This document shows positions 8,349 through 16,086 of a stretch of 64,000 nucleotides of DNA, piece after piece. The stretch is taken from contig NZ_JBHYRS010000011.1 in assembly GCF_047974105.1 (NCBI RefSeq), positions 1 to 64,000 of the forward strand, in the 5' to 3' direction. This DNA is from Mitsuokella sp047974105. Lineage in GTDB: Bacteria; Bacillota; Negativicutes; Selenomonadales; Selenomonadaceae. The translations under genes and the position numbers were made by a program. The notes under the pieces are model-generated. The model was not told the origin of the DNA, did not search any database, and saw only the letters and a list, made by a program, of their open reading frames with translations. Positions within the stretch are counted from its first letter, which is position 1; every line of letters begins with the position of its first letter.

Positions 8349-9722
8349 TTAAAGCAGATCGATGATTTTTTCCATCTGCATGCCGCGTGACCCCTTAAAC
8401 AGGATGGTGTCCCCCGGTTCCAGGATTTTATGCAGGTAAGCGGCTGCTTCTTCATGCGAATCCGCGCGAAAAACATCATGGATGCCGCCTTCTTCGGCAC
8501 CGTCCGCGATGAACGCTCCCATCTGACCGCGCGTGACTACAGCTGCAAAATTATGCTCCGCAAGTTCGCGTCCGACTTCGCGGTGGGCTTCTTCCGAAAC
8601 GCTGCCAAGCTCGAGCATATCGCCCATAACTGCGATCTTACGTCCTTTCGTGAGTTCCGAAAGTGTCTCAATGGCCGCTTTCATCGACATTGGGCTGGCA
8701 TTATAAGCATCGTTGATTACATGGTAATGTTTGACGTCCTGTACTTCAAAGCGCATTTTCGTCGCTTTGAGATTGCGCAGGCCGGAAGCTGCTTCAGCCG
8801 GCGTCAGGCCAAGGGCAAAGCCAGCGGCAATGGCAGCCAGTGCATTGTAGACATTATGACGGCCAACCATGGCAAACGTGAATGTCTGCTGGCGTCCCTT
8901 CCAGTCCAGCACGAACTTTGTCTCGTGCCCATCAACGGTCTCAATGGCTGAAGCCATGACATCTGCCTCATTTTCGATGCCAAACGTCAGGACGCGCACG
9001 CCCTCTTTGGCTTTTTTGCGCATGGCCGCCACATAGGGATTGTCCGCATTGAGGATGACTGCGCCGCCGGCATGAATGGCTTCGACCATTTCCGACTTGG
9101 CACGTGCGATATTCTCAATGGATCCCAAAAGCTCCATGTGCGTTTCACCGACATTCGTGACAATGCCGACGGACGGTGCGGCAATGGGCGCCATGGCCTC
9201 AATCTGATGCAGGCCGCGCATGCCAATCTCGACGACAGCTGCCGTATGCTCTTTGCGCATGCCCAGGAGCGTCAGCGGCAGGCCGATCTCGTTATTGTAA
9301 TTGGCCTGTGTCTTGAGTACAGGACCGCGGGCCGAAAGCACCGCCGCCGTAAGATCTTTGGTCGTGGTTTTGCCATTCGAGCCCGTGATGGCAACCACGG
9401 GGATATCGAAGCGCATGCGCCACGCATGGGCAAGTTCCTGATAAGCCTTGAGCGTATCCGGAACAATCAGCACCGTGGCCTTGAGGCCGGCGAGCTGCGC
9501 CTTTGGGCAGGCTTCGCTGACCATGACTCCGTTCGCGCCCTTTTCGACGGCCTCGCGCACAAAATCCTCACCATTGAAACGTTCGCCTTTAAACGCCAGA
9601 AACAGCACCCCCGGCGTGATCTTGCGCGTATCCGTTACGATATCCGTGAATTCCTCATGTTCGATCCGGTAGAGCTGTGCTCCCGTTGCTTCGCGGACCT
9701 CATCAAGCGTAAATGCTGGCAT
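8349..9722 (-). CDS. murF: UDP-MurNAc-tripeptide--D-Ala-D-Ala ligase MurF
   Basis: MurF attaches the D-Ala-D-Ala dipeptide and so completes the cytoplasmic pentapeptide precursor. The product (457 aa) begins MPAFTLDEVREATGA and contains DTRKITPGVLFLAFKGE. It has the ATP loop ITGSNGKTTTKDL, the conserved QANYNNEIGLPLTLL stretch and the C-terminal DAYNASPMSMKAAIETL. ATG 9722 is preceded by GGGAGC; longer in-frame starts have no ribosome site. Ddl, the source of its dipeptide substrate, is encoded in the same cluster. Confidence 0.96.
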   Translation of the reverse strand: MPAFTLDEVREATGAQLYRIEHEEFTDIVTDTRKITPGVLFLAFKGERFNGEDFVREAVEKGANGVMVSEACPKAQLAGLKATVLIVPDTLKAYQELAHAWRMRFDIPVVAITGSNGKTTTKDLTAAVLSARGPVLKTQANYNNEIGLPLTLLGMRKEHTAAVVEIGMRGLHQIEAMAPIAAPSVGIVTNVGETHMELLGSIENIARAKSEMVEAIHAGGAVILNADNPYVAAMRKKAKEGVRVLTFGIENEADVMASAIETVDGHETKFVLDWKGRQQTFTFAMVGRHNVYNALAAIAAGFALGLTPAEAASGLRNLKATKMRFEVQDVKHYHVINDAYNASPMSMKAAIETLSELTKGRKIAVMGDMLELGSVSEEAHREVGRELAEHNFAAVVTRGQMGAFIADGAEEGGIHDVFRADSHEEAAAYLHKILEPGDTILFKGSRGMQMEKIIDLL

Positions 9723-9780
9723 CAGTTTGCTCCCTTCTCCAACTCTGCTTGCCTCTGCAAGATTTCCCGTAAATCCCGTC

Positions 9781-11289
9781 TTATTTCTTGGCGAGCTTGG
9801 CAGCCACAGCTGCACGGGCTTCTTCTTTATCATCAAAATGAATGGTCTTATCCTTAAGGATCTGGTAGTTCTCATGGCCTTTGCCGAGAATGACGACGAT
9901 ATCGTCTTTTTCAGCCAGCTCAATGGCGCGGTAAATGGCCTCGCGGCGGTCTGTGATCTTCTCGTGGTGTTTTTTGCCGCCCGACTCTTTGAGTCCTTCC
10001 TTGACGCCTTCCTCTACCTGCGAAAGGATGAATTCCGGATCCTCCGTACGCGGATTGTCCGAGGTCGCGATGACGACATCTGCGAGCTCCGCTGCGAGTC
10101 TGCCCATAATCGGACGCTTTGTGCGGTCGCGATCGCCGCCGCAGCCAAAGACCGCGATGATGCGCTTCTTGGCAATTTTGCGCGCCGTTTTGAGGACATT
10201 CTCGACGCCATCCGGCGTATGAGCGTAATCCACAATGATGGAGAAATCCTGACCGGCCTTGACGAGCTCAAAACGGCCCGGCACAGCCGTGAAATGTTCA
10301 AGAGCTTCCTTAATGAACTTGGCATCGATGTGCTCAGCAAGAGCAGCACCGACGGCGCTCATGACATTATAGACATTGAAAATGCCCGTGATATGGAGCT
10401 TCAGCGGCATCCTGCCGAAGCTCTTATGATTGAGCACAAACTCTGCACCATTGGCATGAACGAGGATATCCGTGGCGCGCAGATCGGCTTCTTTTTCAAT
10501 GGCATACGTCAGATGCTGGCATTTCGCATGCTCGAGCATCGTCGTGCTGGCCGCATCGTCGATATTGATGACGGCTGTCTTGCCTTCCTTGACGCCGGCT
10601 TCCGAAACATGGTCAAAGAGTTTGGCCTTTGCCAGCTTGTAATTTTCGAGGGTCTTATGATAATCGAGATGGTCCTGCGTGAGATTCGTGAAGACCGCTG
10701 TATCGAATTCAATGCCCGCCACGCGGTTCTGGTCGAGTGCGTGGGAAGAAACTTCCATGACCACATAATCCATGCCGGCATCGCGCATCATCGCGAGCGT
10801 ATGCTGCAGCTCGACGACATCCGGCGTCGTATTATGGATGGGCAGCACCTCATCCTCAATCATGATCTGGATGGTGCCGATAAGGCCGACCTTAAAGCCA
10901 GCGCGGCGCAGGATGGCGCGCGTGATATAGCTCGTCGTCGTCTTGCCGTTTGTCCCCGTGATGCCGATCACGCGCATCCTGCGGGCCGGATAATCGTGAA
11001 AAAACGGGACAATTGTGTCAAGGGCCGGCTGCAGGTCTTTCACGCGCAGGATGGCAATTCCCTCCGGCACTTCGACATCTTCGCGCGTCGTCACGATAGC
11101 GCTGGCACCAGCCTTGACGGCCTGTGGAATGAATTTATGACCATCGACATGAACACCGGGTATGCAGACAAAAAGGGTACCCTGCTGAACCTTGCGGGAA
11201 TCGTGTTCAATCCCCGTGATGACCGTGTTTTTATCACCGATTACGACAGCATCTTCTAAAAGAGCTGCCAGCTGACCGATTGTTTTCAT
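9781..11289 (-). CDS. murE: UDP-MurNAc-tripeptide synthetase MurE (meso-DAP type)
   Basis: MurE adds the third residue of the stem peptide. The 502-residue product has the N-terminal HDSRKVQQGTLFVCIPG, the ATP loop ITGTNGKTTTSYI at about 110-122, EVSSHALDQNRV, NLTQDHLDYH and the C-terminal GCGGDRDRTKRPIMG. The DNPR motif at residues 411-414 is the known signature of meso-diaminopimelate (not lysine) specificity. ATG 11289 follows GAGGAGG. A hairpin region separates it from ftsL, and a TATAAT at 11353-11348 may start its own transcript. In many relatives a penicillin-binding protein sits between ftsL and murE; here it is absent. Confidence 0.96.
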   Translation of the reverse strand: MKTIGQLAALLEDAVVIGDKNTVITGIEHDSRKVQQGTLFVCIPGVHVDGHKFIPQAVKAGASAIVTTREDVEVPEGIAILRVKDLQPALDTIVPFFHDYPARRMRVIGITGTNGKTTTSYITRAILRRAGFKVGLIGTIQIMIEDEVLPIHNTTPDVVELQHTLAMMRDAGMDYVVMEVSSHALDQNRVAGIEFDTAVFTNLTQDHLDYHKTLENYKLAKAKLFDHVSEAGVKEGKTAVINIDDAASTTMLEHAKCQHLTYAIEKEADLRATDILVHANGAEFVLNHKSFGRMPLKLHITGIFNVYNVMSAVGAALAEHIDAKFIKEALEHFTAVPGRFELVKAGQDFSIIVDYAHTPDGVENVLKTARKIAKKRIIAVFGCGGDRDRTKRPIMGRLAAELADVVIATSDNPRTEDPEFILSQVEEGVKEGLKESGGKKHHEKITDRREAIYRAIELAEKDDIVVILGKGHENYQILKDKTIHFDDKEEARAAVAAKLAKK

Positions 11290-11372
11290 CTTATTTCCTC
11301 CTCAGAGTCCCGCATTTTCTTATTCTAATGACTGCGGGCCGTAATTTATTATAAACCGTATCCATGCGCCGC

Positions 11373-11440
11373 GCAAACACAAAAGAAGCTGCGCACTTTT
11401 CTTTGTGTTTGCAGCCTCTTTCCAAAAGGCCTCACGGCCT
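11373..11440 (-). terminator. Tandem hairpins downstream of ftsL
   Basis: On the minus strand a small stem AGGCC-GTGA-GGCCT is followed by T bases (11440-11424). A second, 11-bp perfect inverted repeat (gcaaacacaaa 11373-11383 with tttgtgtttgc 11402-11412) follows. They may separate the mraZ-rsmH-ftsL transcript from murE. The second hairpin has no T-tail. Confidence 0.45.
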
Positions 11441-11472
11441 GTTTCCTTCATAAATTTATAAACATATCCGCA

Positions 11473-11853
11473 TTATTTGCTTTCATGAGCAAAATACGTT
11501 TTCTTCGGCACCTGCATGTTGAGCTGGCTTTCCGCAATGGACTTGATGCGTTCCGGATTCTTGAGTTTGGCAATATCGACGTTGAGACGTTCGTTCTCCT
11601 GCTCAATCTGCTGTGCCTCGTTCTGCGTTTCGACCAACGTATAGCCGCGGCTCGCACTGATGCCGCTGCCAATGGTCACAAGCATGGCCAAAAAAGCCGT
11701 GACAATAAACAAAATCTGGAAATGGGAACGCAGAGACGTATTGAGCACACGGCGGACGAGCGGCTCTTCTGAGACGGTATGCCTTGTTTTCAGGCCATCG
11801 CGTTCCTCTGCAGCATGATATGTTTCTTCCTGTCTTTCCTGTCTGGCCAGCAT
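11473..11853 (-). CDS. ftsL: Cell division protein FtsL
   Basis: A small bitopic divisome protein of 126 residues: a charged cytoplasmic N-terminus, one membrane helix (FQILFIVTAFLAMLVTIGSGI), then an extracellular coiled coil (ETQNEAQQIEQENERLNVDIAKLKNPERIKSIAE). It pairs with FtsQ/DivIB to activate septal wall synthesis. Sequence similarity in this family is low, so the call rests on topology and on position right after rsmH. Its ATG overlaps the rsmH stop (TGATG), indicating translational coupling, and AGGAGG lies upstream inside rsmH. Confidence 0.85.
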   Translation of the reverse strand: MLARQERQEETYHAAEERDGLKTRHTVSEEPLVRRVLNTSLRSHFQILFIVTAFLAMLVTIGSGISASRGYTLVETQNEAQQIEQENERLNVDIAKLKNPERIKSIAESQLNMQVPKKTYFAHESK

Positions 11854-12848
11854 CAGCGCTCCTCCTTTCCATCTCTAAAATCTCCGCTGTCTGCATCGTC
11901 AGTCTGTGCAGCCGGCAGTTTCTCCGCGATGCGCAGCTTCGCGCTCTTGGAACGTGAATTATGTGCAAGCTCAGCGGCTGTCGCCTGTTTTGGTTTGCCG
12001 AGCAGCCGGATTTCCGGCTTATGATGGCAGACACAGACAGGCAGTTCCGGCGGGCAGATGCAGCCGCGTGCCATTTCCTTGAGCGTTTTCTTGGCGATGC
12101 GGTCCTCAAGCGAATGGAAGGTGATGATTGCAATGCGCCCGCCCGGCTTTAAATGATGTACTGCCGTTTTGAAAGCATTTTCAAGGATGCCTAGCTCATC
12201 GTTGACCTCAATGCGGATAGCCTGAAAAATGCGCTTGGCAGGGTGGCCATTGGCCGCCTGACGTACAGCCTTCGGCACAGCCTTGCAGATAATATCGACC
12301 AGTTCCCCCGTCGTCTCGATCGGCCCGTTTTCCCGCGCCTTGACAATGAACTGCGCAATGCGTCTGCCCCAGCGTTCCTCTCCATAATCGTGAAAAATCC
12401 GGTCAAGCTCTTTTTCGCTGTACGTATTGACGACATCATAAGCCGAAAACCTGGCCTCAGGGTCCATGCGCATATCAAGCGGGGCATCGTGCATGTACGA
12501 AAAACCGCGCTCCGCCGTATCAATCTGATGAGACGAGACACCGAGGTCAAAGACTACACCATCCACGAGCGGCGCATGCTCCGCTTTCAGGATCTCTTCG
12601 AGATGGGAGAAGTTGCTGTGCACAATATCAACATGGCATTTGACGTCCTTTAGACGCTCCTTGGCAGCCTCGATGGCCTCTTCATCCTGGTCAATGCCGA
12701 TGATGCGTCCTTCCGGCGATAAAAGTTCTGCAATGCGATGGGAATGGCCAGCGCCGCCTAAGGTGCAGTCAACATAGATCCCTTCTTTATTTGTCACGAG
12801 ACCCTTGACTGTCTCCTCCAGCATGACGCTGATATGATGAAACTCCAC
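11853..12848 (-). CDS. rsmH: 16S rRNA (cytosine-1402-N4) methyltransferase RsmH
   Basis: RsmH (MraW) N4-methylates C1402 of 16S rRNA in the ribosomal P site using S-adenosylmethionine. The product (331 aa) has HHISVMLEETVKGL at the N-terminus and the SAM-binding YVDCTLGGAGHS. GVVFDLGVSSHQID and the conserved ERGFSY...LDMRMD follow, with ITFHSLEDRI near the C-terminus. I prefer GTG 12848 (MEFHHIS), preceded by GGCAGGA. ATG 12863 is in frame but has no clear ribosome site. Second gene of the cluster, overlapping ftsL. Confidence 0.95.
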   Translation of the reverse strand: MEFHHISVMLEETVKGLVTNKEGIYVDCTLGGAGHSHRIAELLSPEGRIIGIDQDEEAIEAAKERLKDVKCHVDIVHSNFSHLEEILKAEHAPLVDGVVFDLGVSSHQIDTAERGFSYMHDAPLDMRMDPEARFSAYDVVNTYSEKELDRIFHDYGEERWGRRIAQFIVKARENGPIETTGELVDIICKAVPKAVRQAANGHPAKRIFQAIRIEVNDELGILENAFKTAVHHLKPGGRIAIITFHSLEDRIAKKTLKEMARGCICPPELPVCVCHHKPEIRLLGKPKQATAAELAHNSRSKSAKLRIAEKLPAAQTDDADSGDFRDGKEER

Positions 12849-12915
12849 GTTTCCTGCCCCCATCTTACTATCTCAATAATTCATATACTCTCTATGCCTG
12901 CTCATGTGTACGTAC

Positions 12916-13353
12916 TTATATGCCAAGCTGGGAAAGCGACGCCGCAATCGCTGCCACGTCAGGTTCCACTTCATTCGTATACGCAAGCCATTGTTCCTTG
13001 CTCCAGACCTCGATGCGATTGTCCGCACCGGCTAAGATGACATTCTGCCGCAAGGCGATGTCCGCATAATTCCGGAGATTTGCCGGCACAAGGAACCGCC
13101 CCTGCTTATCGCATTCCAGCGTCCGTGCACCTGAGAAGAAAAAGCGCACAAGAGCCCTTGCCTCCGGCCTGGCAAGCGGCAGGGCGCGAAGCTTGGCCGC
13201 CAATTCTTCCCATGCCTGCTGTCCATAAAGGAACAAGCATTTATCAAGGCCTTTTGTGATGACGAAAGAGACACCGAGCTCCTGACGAAAATCAGCCGGC
13301 AGGATGATGCGCCCTTTCGCATCAATCGCATGGGAATACTCTCCCATAAACAT
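12916..13353 (-). CDS. mraZ: MraZ, division-cluster transcriptional regulator
   Basis: MraZ is an AbrB-like DNA-binding protein that in characterised species represses the dcw promoter by binding short direct repeats. The 145-residue product begins MFMGEYSHAIDAKGRIILP and contains two copies of the swapped-hairpin domain, the second recognisable as ECDKQGRFLVPANL. I used ATG 13353, which fits the usual MFMGEY start. It is the first gene of the cluster, and a promoter with phased TGG repeats lies directly upstream, as expected for autoregulation. Confidence 0.96.
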   Translation of the reverse strand: MFMGEYSHAIDAKGRIILPADFRQELGVSFVITKGLDKCLFLYGQQAWEELAAKLRALPLARPEARALVRFFFSGARTLECDKQGRFLVPANLRNYADIALRQNVILAGADNRIEVWSKEQWLAYTNEVEPDVAAIAASLSQLGI

Positions 13354-13370
13354 CCTGCTGCACCGCCTTT

Positions 13371-13402
13371 CCCTAAGAGCCACTTTTCCCCATAATTCAC
13401 CA
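13371..13402 (-). promoter_or_regulatory. Candidate MraZ operator (10-bp-phased TGG repeats)
   Basis: On the minus strand TGG occurs at 13402-13400, 13392-13390 and 13382-13380, exactly one per 10 bp, with a fourth degenerate copy (GGGA) after another step. The array lies just downstream of the -10 box, over the predicted transcript start. Known MraZ operators are TGGGN repeats spaced by 5 bases. Confidence 0.6.
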
Positions 13403-13417
13403 CTCTATCTATTCTTT

Positions 13418-13446
13418 TTTATAGCAGATATTTCCTGCTTTGGCAA
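13418..13446 (-). promoter_or_regulatory. Promoter of mraZ / dcw cluster
   Basis: On the minus strand TTGCCA (13446-13441), 17-base spacer, TATAAA (13423-13418). The predicted start falls near 13411, at the upstream edge of the TGG repeats. Confidence 0.75.
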
Positions 13447-13468
13447 GCGGAAATTCATTATTCTATAG

Positions 13469-13507
13469 AAAAAAGCCTTTTCCTGCGTTTTTTTGACAGG
13501 AAAAGGC
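13469..13507 (-). terminator. Terminator of the deacetylase gene
   Basis: An 11-bp perfect stem (gccttttcctg 13475-13485 with caggaaaaggc 13497-13507) is followed on the minus strand by a T6 run. It separates the deacetylase from the mraZ promoter. The plus-strand side also has CTTTT after the stem. Confidence 0.85.
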
Positions 13508-13525
13508 CCTTTTGACGGATATTGC

Positions 13526-14359
13526 TCAATGTTTTGTCCAGCCAAAATTGGCAAAGACCGGCGTATAATGGATGCGTTCGACAAAATCCTTATTCGTCTG
13601 CTCCGTGTGGAAAATCGGCACGCGCTCCAGCGCGTAGATATTGCTCTTGCGGCTGACACCTCCGTACTTGATCGTGAACGCTGCTTTGTAGCCGGCTTCG
13701 CGCACGAGCTGGGCAATGTGCAGATTATAGGTACCCGTGGGGTAAGCCATGTACTTGACTTCGTGACCGAGCTCGGCCTCCGCTTTCTTCTTAGATTCCA
13801 CGAGTTCTGCACGCAGCTGATCGTTCGTAAGGTCTGTCATGGACTTATGGTCAACCGTATGCGAAGCCACGGTCATGCCATTTTTCTCCATTTCGCGGCA
13901 TTCGTCCCAGGTCAGATAGCCCTTGCGCGTGCCGACAAAACTCGTGACAACAAAGACCGTGCCTTTAAGCCCATATTTCCTGAGAATGGGATACGCATTG
14001 TCATAGTTGTCCTGATAGCCATCGTCAAATGTTATGAGCACAGGATTTTCAGGCAGCGTGCCGTTTCCCTCCAGCGCAGAATAAAGCTCATCCGGCGTGA
14101 TGGCATGATAATTGTGTTCCTTCAAATAGCGCATCTGCCAGTCAAAGTCTGCCGGTGCCACAGCAAGTGACAAAAATTCATCACTGACTTTATGATAATT
14201 GAGCACGAGGATCTGCGGACCTGACTCCGTACTGTCTGCGGCAGTGCTGCCTGCCGCCATTTCTGCCTGATGCAGATGAGCAGGCAGAAGGCACAAACCT
14301 GTTAAAAACAGTACGATTGTCAAAAAAGCCAGTCCGACGATATGACGTGATCGCTTCAT
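13526..14359 (-). CDS. Exported or membrane-anchored polysaccharide deacetylase
   Basis: A NodB-homology carbohydrate esterase (CE4), predicted to remove N-acetyl groups from an envelope or extracellular glycan. The 277-residue product has a basic start and one hydrophobic segment (HIVGLAFLTIVLFLTGLCLL), a signal peptide or anchor. The catalytic domain begins LVLNYHKVSDEF. ITFDDGYQDNYDNAYP supplies the metal-binding and catalytic Asp pair, and ASHTVDHKSM is the H-x3-H metal motif. ATG 14359 follows AAGGAG by about 11 bases. It has its own promoter and terminator. The natural substrate cannot be told from sequence. Confidence 0.88.
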   Translation of the reverse strand: MKRSRHIVGLAFLTIVLFLTGLCLLPAHLHQAEMAAGSTAADSTESGPQILVLNYHKVSDEFLSLAVAPADFDWQMRYLKEHNYHAITPDELYSALEGNGTLPENPVLITFDDGYQDNYDNAYPILRKYGLKGTVFVVTSFVGTRKGYLTWDECREMEKNGMTVASHTVDHKSMTDLTNDQLRAELVESKKKAEAELGHEVKYMAYPTGTYNLHIAQLVREAGYKAAFTIKYGGVSRKSNIYALERVPIFHTEQTNKDFVERIHYTPVFANFGWTKH

Positions 14360-14409
14360 TTCAAAAAAACTCCTTAATATATGGTAGAAATTCACACGAC
14401 GCTGACTCG

Positions 14410-14438
14410 ATTATAGCACAGAATCCATACCTTGCGAA
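14410..14438 (-). promoter_or_regulatory. Promoter of the deacetylase gene
   Basis: On the minus strand TTCGCA (14438-14433), 17 bases, then a perfect TATAAT (14415-14410), about 50 bases before the ATG. Confidence 0.6.
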
Positions 14439-14481
14439 AATTTTTCTCAGATATTCTCAGCCGGATCTGTGAGCTGACGTA

Positions 14482-14511
14482 TTGTCTTTTTGACTGGAAG
14501 TGTGTTATAAT
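14482..14511 (+). promoter_or_regulatory. Candidate promoter of the DUF1858 gene
   Basis: TTGTCT (14482-14487), 18-base spacer and a perfect TATAAT (14506-14511) predict a start near 14518, giving a leader of about 100 bases. Confidence 0.55.
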
Positions 14512-14546
14512 TCCTGTGATGGTTCGAAATATACCCCATCCACGTA

Positions 14547-14566
14547 TCTGTGATGCATATCACAGA
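14547..14566. promoter_or_regulatory. CRP/FNR-like inverted repeat
   Basis: TCTGTGAT, four bases, ATCACAGA: 8-bp perfect arms containing the TGTGA-N6-TCACA core of the CRP/FNR superfamily. It is centred about 40 bases downstream of the predicted start from the 14482 promoter (a repressing position), or upstream of a weaker undetected promoter. No regulator gene of this family is in the window. Confidence 0.55.
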
Positions 14567-14619
14567 CGTAACAAGCAAATGATTCTTTACTTTTAATTTC
14601 CTATAGGAGGATTTTTATC

Positions 14620-14817
14620 ATGGCAATCACGAAAGATATGAGTATTCTCGAAGTTGTTCAGCAGTATCCGGATACGGTTGATGTATTCATCAATGCCGGC
14701 ATGGGATGCCTCGGCTGTGCTGCCGCTCATTTCGAGAACATCGAGCAGGGCGCTATGGCCCATGGCATCGACGTTGACCAGCTCGTCAAAGACCTCAATA
14801 CGGTCATCGGTGCTTAA
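14620..14817 (+). CDS. DUF1858 (hybrid-cluster-associated) redox protein
   Basis: A 65-residue cytoplasmic protein made entirely of a DUF1858 domain, the small disulfide domain often found with hybrid-cluster protein and other anaerobic redox enzymes. The body reads ITKDMSILEVVQQYP, and the Cys pair is in GMGCLGCAAAH at residues 30 and 33. The exact function is unknown; a redox or metal-cluster role is inferred from the family. ATG 14620 has AGGAGG 9 bases upstream. It is a single-gene unit with its own promoter, a CRP/FNR-like palindrome and a strong terminator, which fits oxygen- or redox-linked control. Confidence 0.9.
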   Translation: MAITKDMSILEVVQQYPDTVDVFINAGMGCLGCAAAHFENIEQGAMAHGIDVDQLVKDLNTVIGA

Positions 14818-14834
14818 TCACATCCCTGAAATAG

Positions 14835-14867
14835 AAAAACCACGCCTCTTTTGGCGTGGTTTTTTTG
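14835..14867 (+). terminator. Terminator of the DUF1858 gene
   Basis: Perfect stem aaccacgcc/ggcgtggtt with a 6-base loop followed by a run of T. Confidence 0.92.
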
Positions 14868-14896
14868 TTGACAATTTTGCCCGGATACAGTATGAT
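14868..14896 (+). promoter_or_regulatory. Promoter of the ABC importer operon
   Basis: TTGACA (14868-14873), exactly 17 bases, TATGAT (14891-14896). The -35 box directly abuts the T-run of the preceding terminator. The predicted start near 14903 leaves a leader of about 165 bases. Confidence 0.8.
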
Positions 14897-14958
14897 ATTC
14901 TTATAAAATAAAACATACTAAACATATATACTTTTAATTAGTATTATAGAATACGATC

Positions 14959-15005
14959 AGGCTGCTGCAAGCTGGCACTGCCCCTTGTGGCAGCCTCTTT
15001 TCTTA
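14959..15005 (+). promoter_or_regulatory. Leader hairpin upstream of the ABC importer
   Basis: AGGCTGC (14959-14965) can pair with GCAGCCT (14990-14996), enclosing a smaller CTGCC/GGCAG stem, and is followed by a T-rich stretch. It could be an attenuator. I could not match it to a known riboswitch class. Confidence 0.4.
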
Positions 15006-15070
15006 TTTTAAAATATAGTATTTCACTATGTATACTAATATTATTTTATCCTATTTCAAGAGGTGGTTTG

Positions 15071-16045
15071 ATGAAGCCCGACAAGAAAAAATACCTATTT
15101 CTGTGCATGAGCATCCTGATATTTGCCATGCTGCTGACTGCCGGCTGCGGCAAAGACAGCACCGCACCCCGCGCGGCCGATCAAGACGGTATCCGCACCG
15201 TCCGCGTCGCCTATCTGCCCATTACGCATGCACTGCCTCTTTTTGAAGCAACCGAGCAGGAACTCGCGGATGGCAGCAAAGTCCGCATTGAACTCGTCAA
15301 ATACAGTTCGTGGCCGGAACTCATGGATGCCTTGAACACGGGCAAAGTCGATGCCGCTTCTGTGCTCGTCGAACTTGCTATCAAAGCGCGCGAACAGGGC
15401 ATCAATGTCAAGGCAGCAGCACTTTCCCACCGCGAAGGCAATATCATCGTCGCGGGCAATGACATCCATTCTGTGGAAGATCTGCGCGGCAAGATTTTTG
15501 CCATTCCGCATAAGCAGTCCTCCCAGAAGCTCCTGCTCGACCAGATGCTCAAGAATCACGGCATGACCGAAGACGATCTCACGGTCGTTGAGATGACACC
15601 GCCGGAAATGCCTTCCGGCCTTGCACAGGGACAGATCTCGGCTTACAGCGTTGCCGAACCCTTTGGCGCAAAATCCGTCGTACTCGGCACCGGCCACATC
15701 CTTGAGGACACTCACGAACTCTGGCCTGACAACGTCTGCTGTGCACTCGTCTTCAATGGCGATTTTCTCACCAATAATCACGACCTCGCCAAGAGCGTCG
15801 TCGCCGATTACGTCAAAGCCGGCGCTTACCTCGATGCCCATCCGGATGAAGAAAAACCTCTCTCCCTGCGTTATCTTAAGGCCACGGGCAAAGTATTGGA
15901 CCAGTCCCTGCAGTTCATCTCGTATTCAAATCTCGCCATTACGAAAGACTCCTACGAAGATCTGCTCCAGCGCATGAATGAAGCCAAGCTCATCAAAAAG
16001 GCACCTTCTTATGAAGACTTCGTCGATACGACGCTGCTGCCGTAA
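15071..16045 (+). CDS. ABC importer substrate-binding lipoprotein (NrtA/SsuA/TauA type)
   Basis: Predicted extracytoplasmic binding protein of 324 residues. The signal peptide MKPDKKKYLFLCMSILIFAM ends in a lipobox LLTAGC, so the mature protein is lipid-anchored at Cys. The body (VRVAYLPITHALPLFEATE, VDAASVLVELAIKAREQG, EDLRGKIFAIPHKQSSQ, VAEPFGAKSV) matches the NMT1/SsuA periplasmic-binding fold used for nitrate, sulfonates, taurine, pyrimidines and similar small solutes. ATG 15071 follows AAGAGGTGG. First of three consecutive genes with the permease and ATPase. The solute is not evident. Confidence 0.9.
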   Translation: MKPDKKKYLFLCMSILIFAMLLTAGCGKDSTAPRAADQDGIRTVRVAYLPITHALPLFEATEQELADGSKVRIELVKYSSWPELMDALNTGKVDAASVLVELAIKAREQGINVKAAALSHREGNIIVAGNDIHSVEDLRGKIFAIPHKQSSQKLLLDQMLKNHGMTEDDLTVVEMTPPEMPSGLAQGQISAYSVAEPFGAKSVVLGTGHILEDTHELWPDNVCCALVFNGDFLTNNHDLAKSVVADYVKAGAYLDAHPDEEKPLSLRYLKATGKVLDQSLQFISYSNLAITKDSYEDLLQRMNEAKLIKKAPSYEDFVDTTLLP

Positions 16046-16086
16046 TATTCTATCCATCACAAGCACAAGGGAAAGGTTCTATCGCA

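Noticed and set aside
14897..15070. Guanidine (ykkC) riboswitch before the SsuA-type transporter
   Set aside because: Such transporters are often linked to it, but the conserved ykkC core sequences are not present in this leader.
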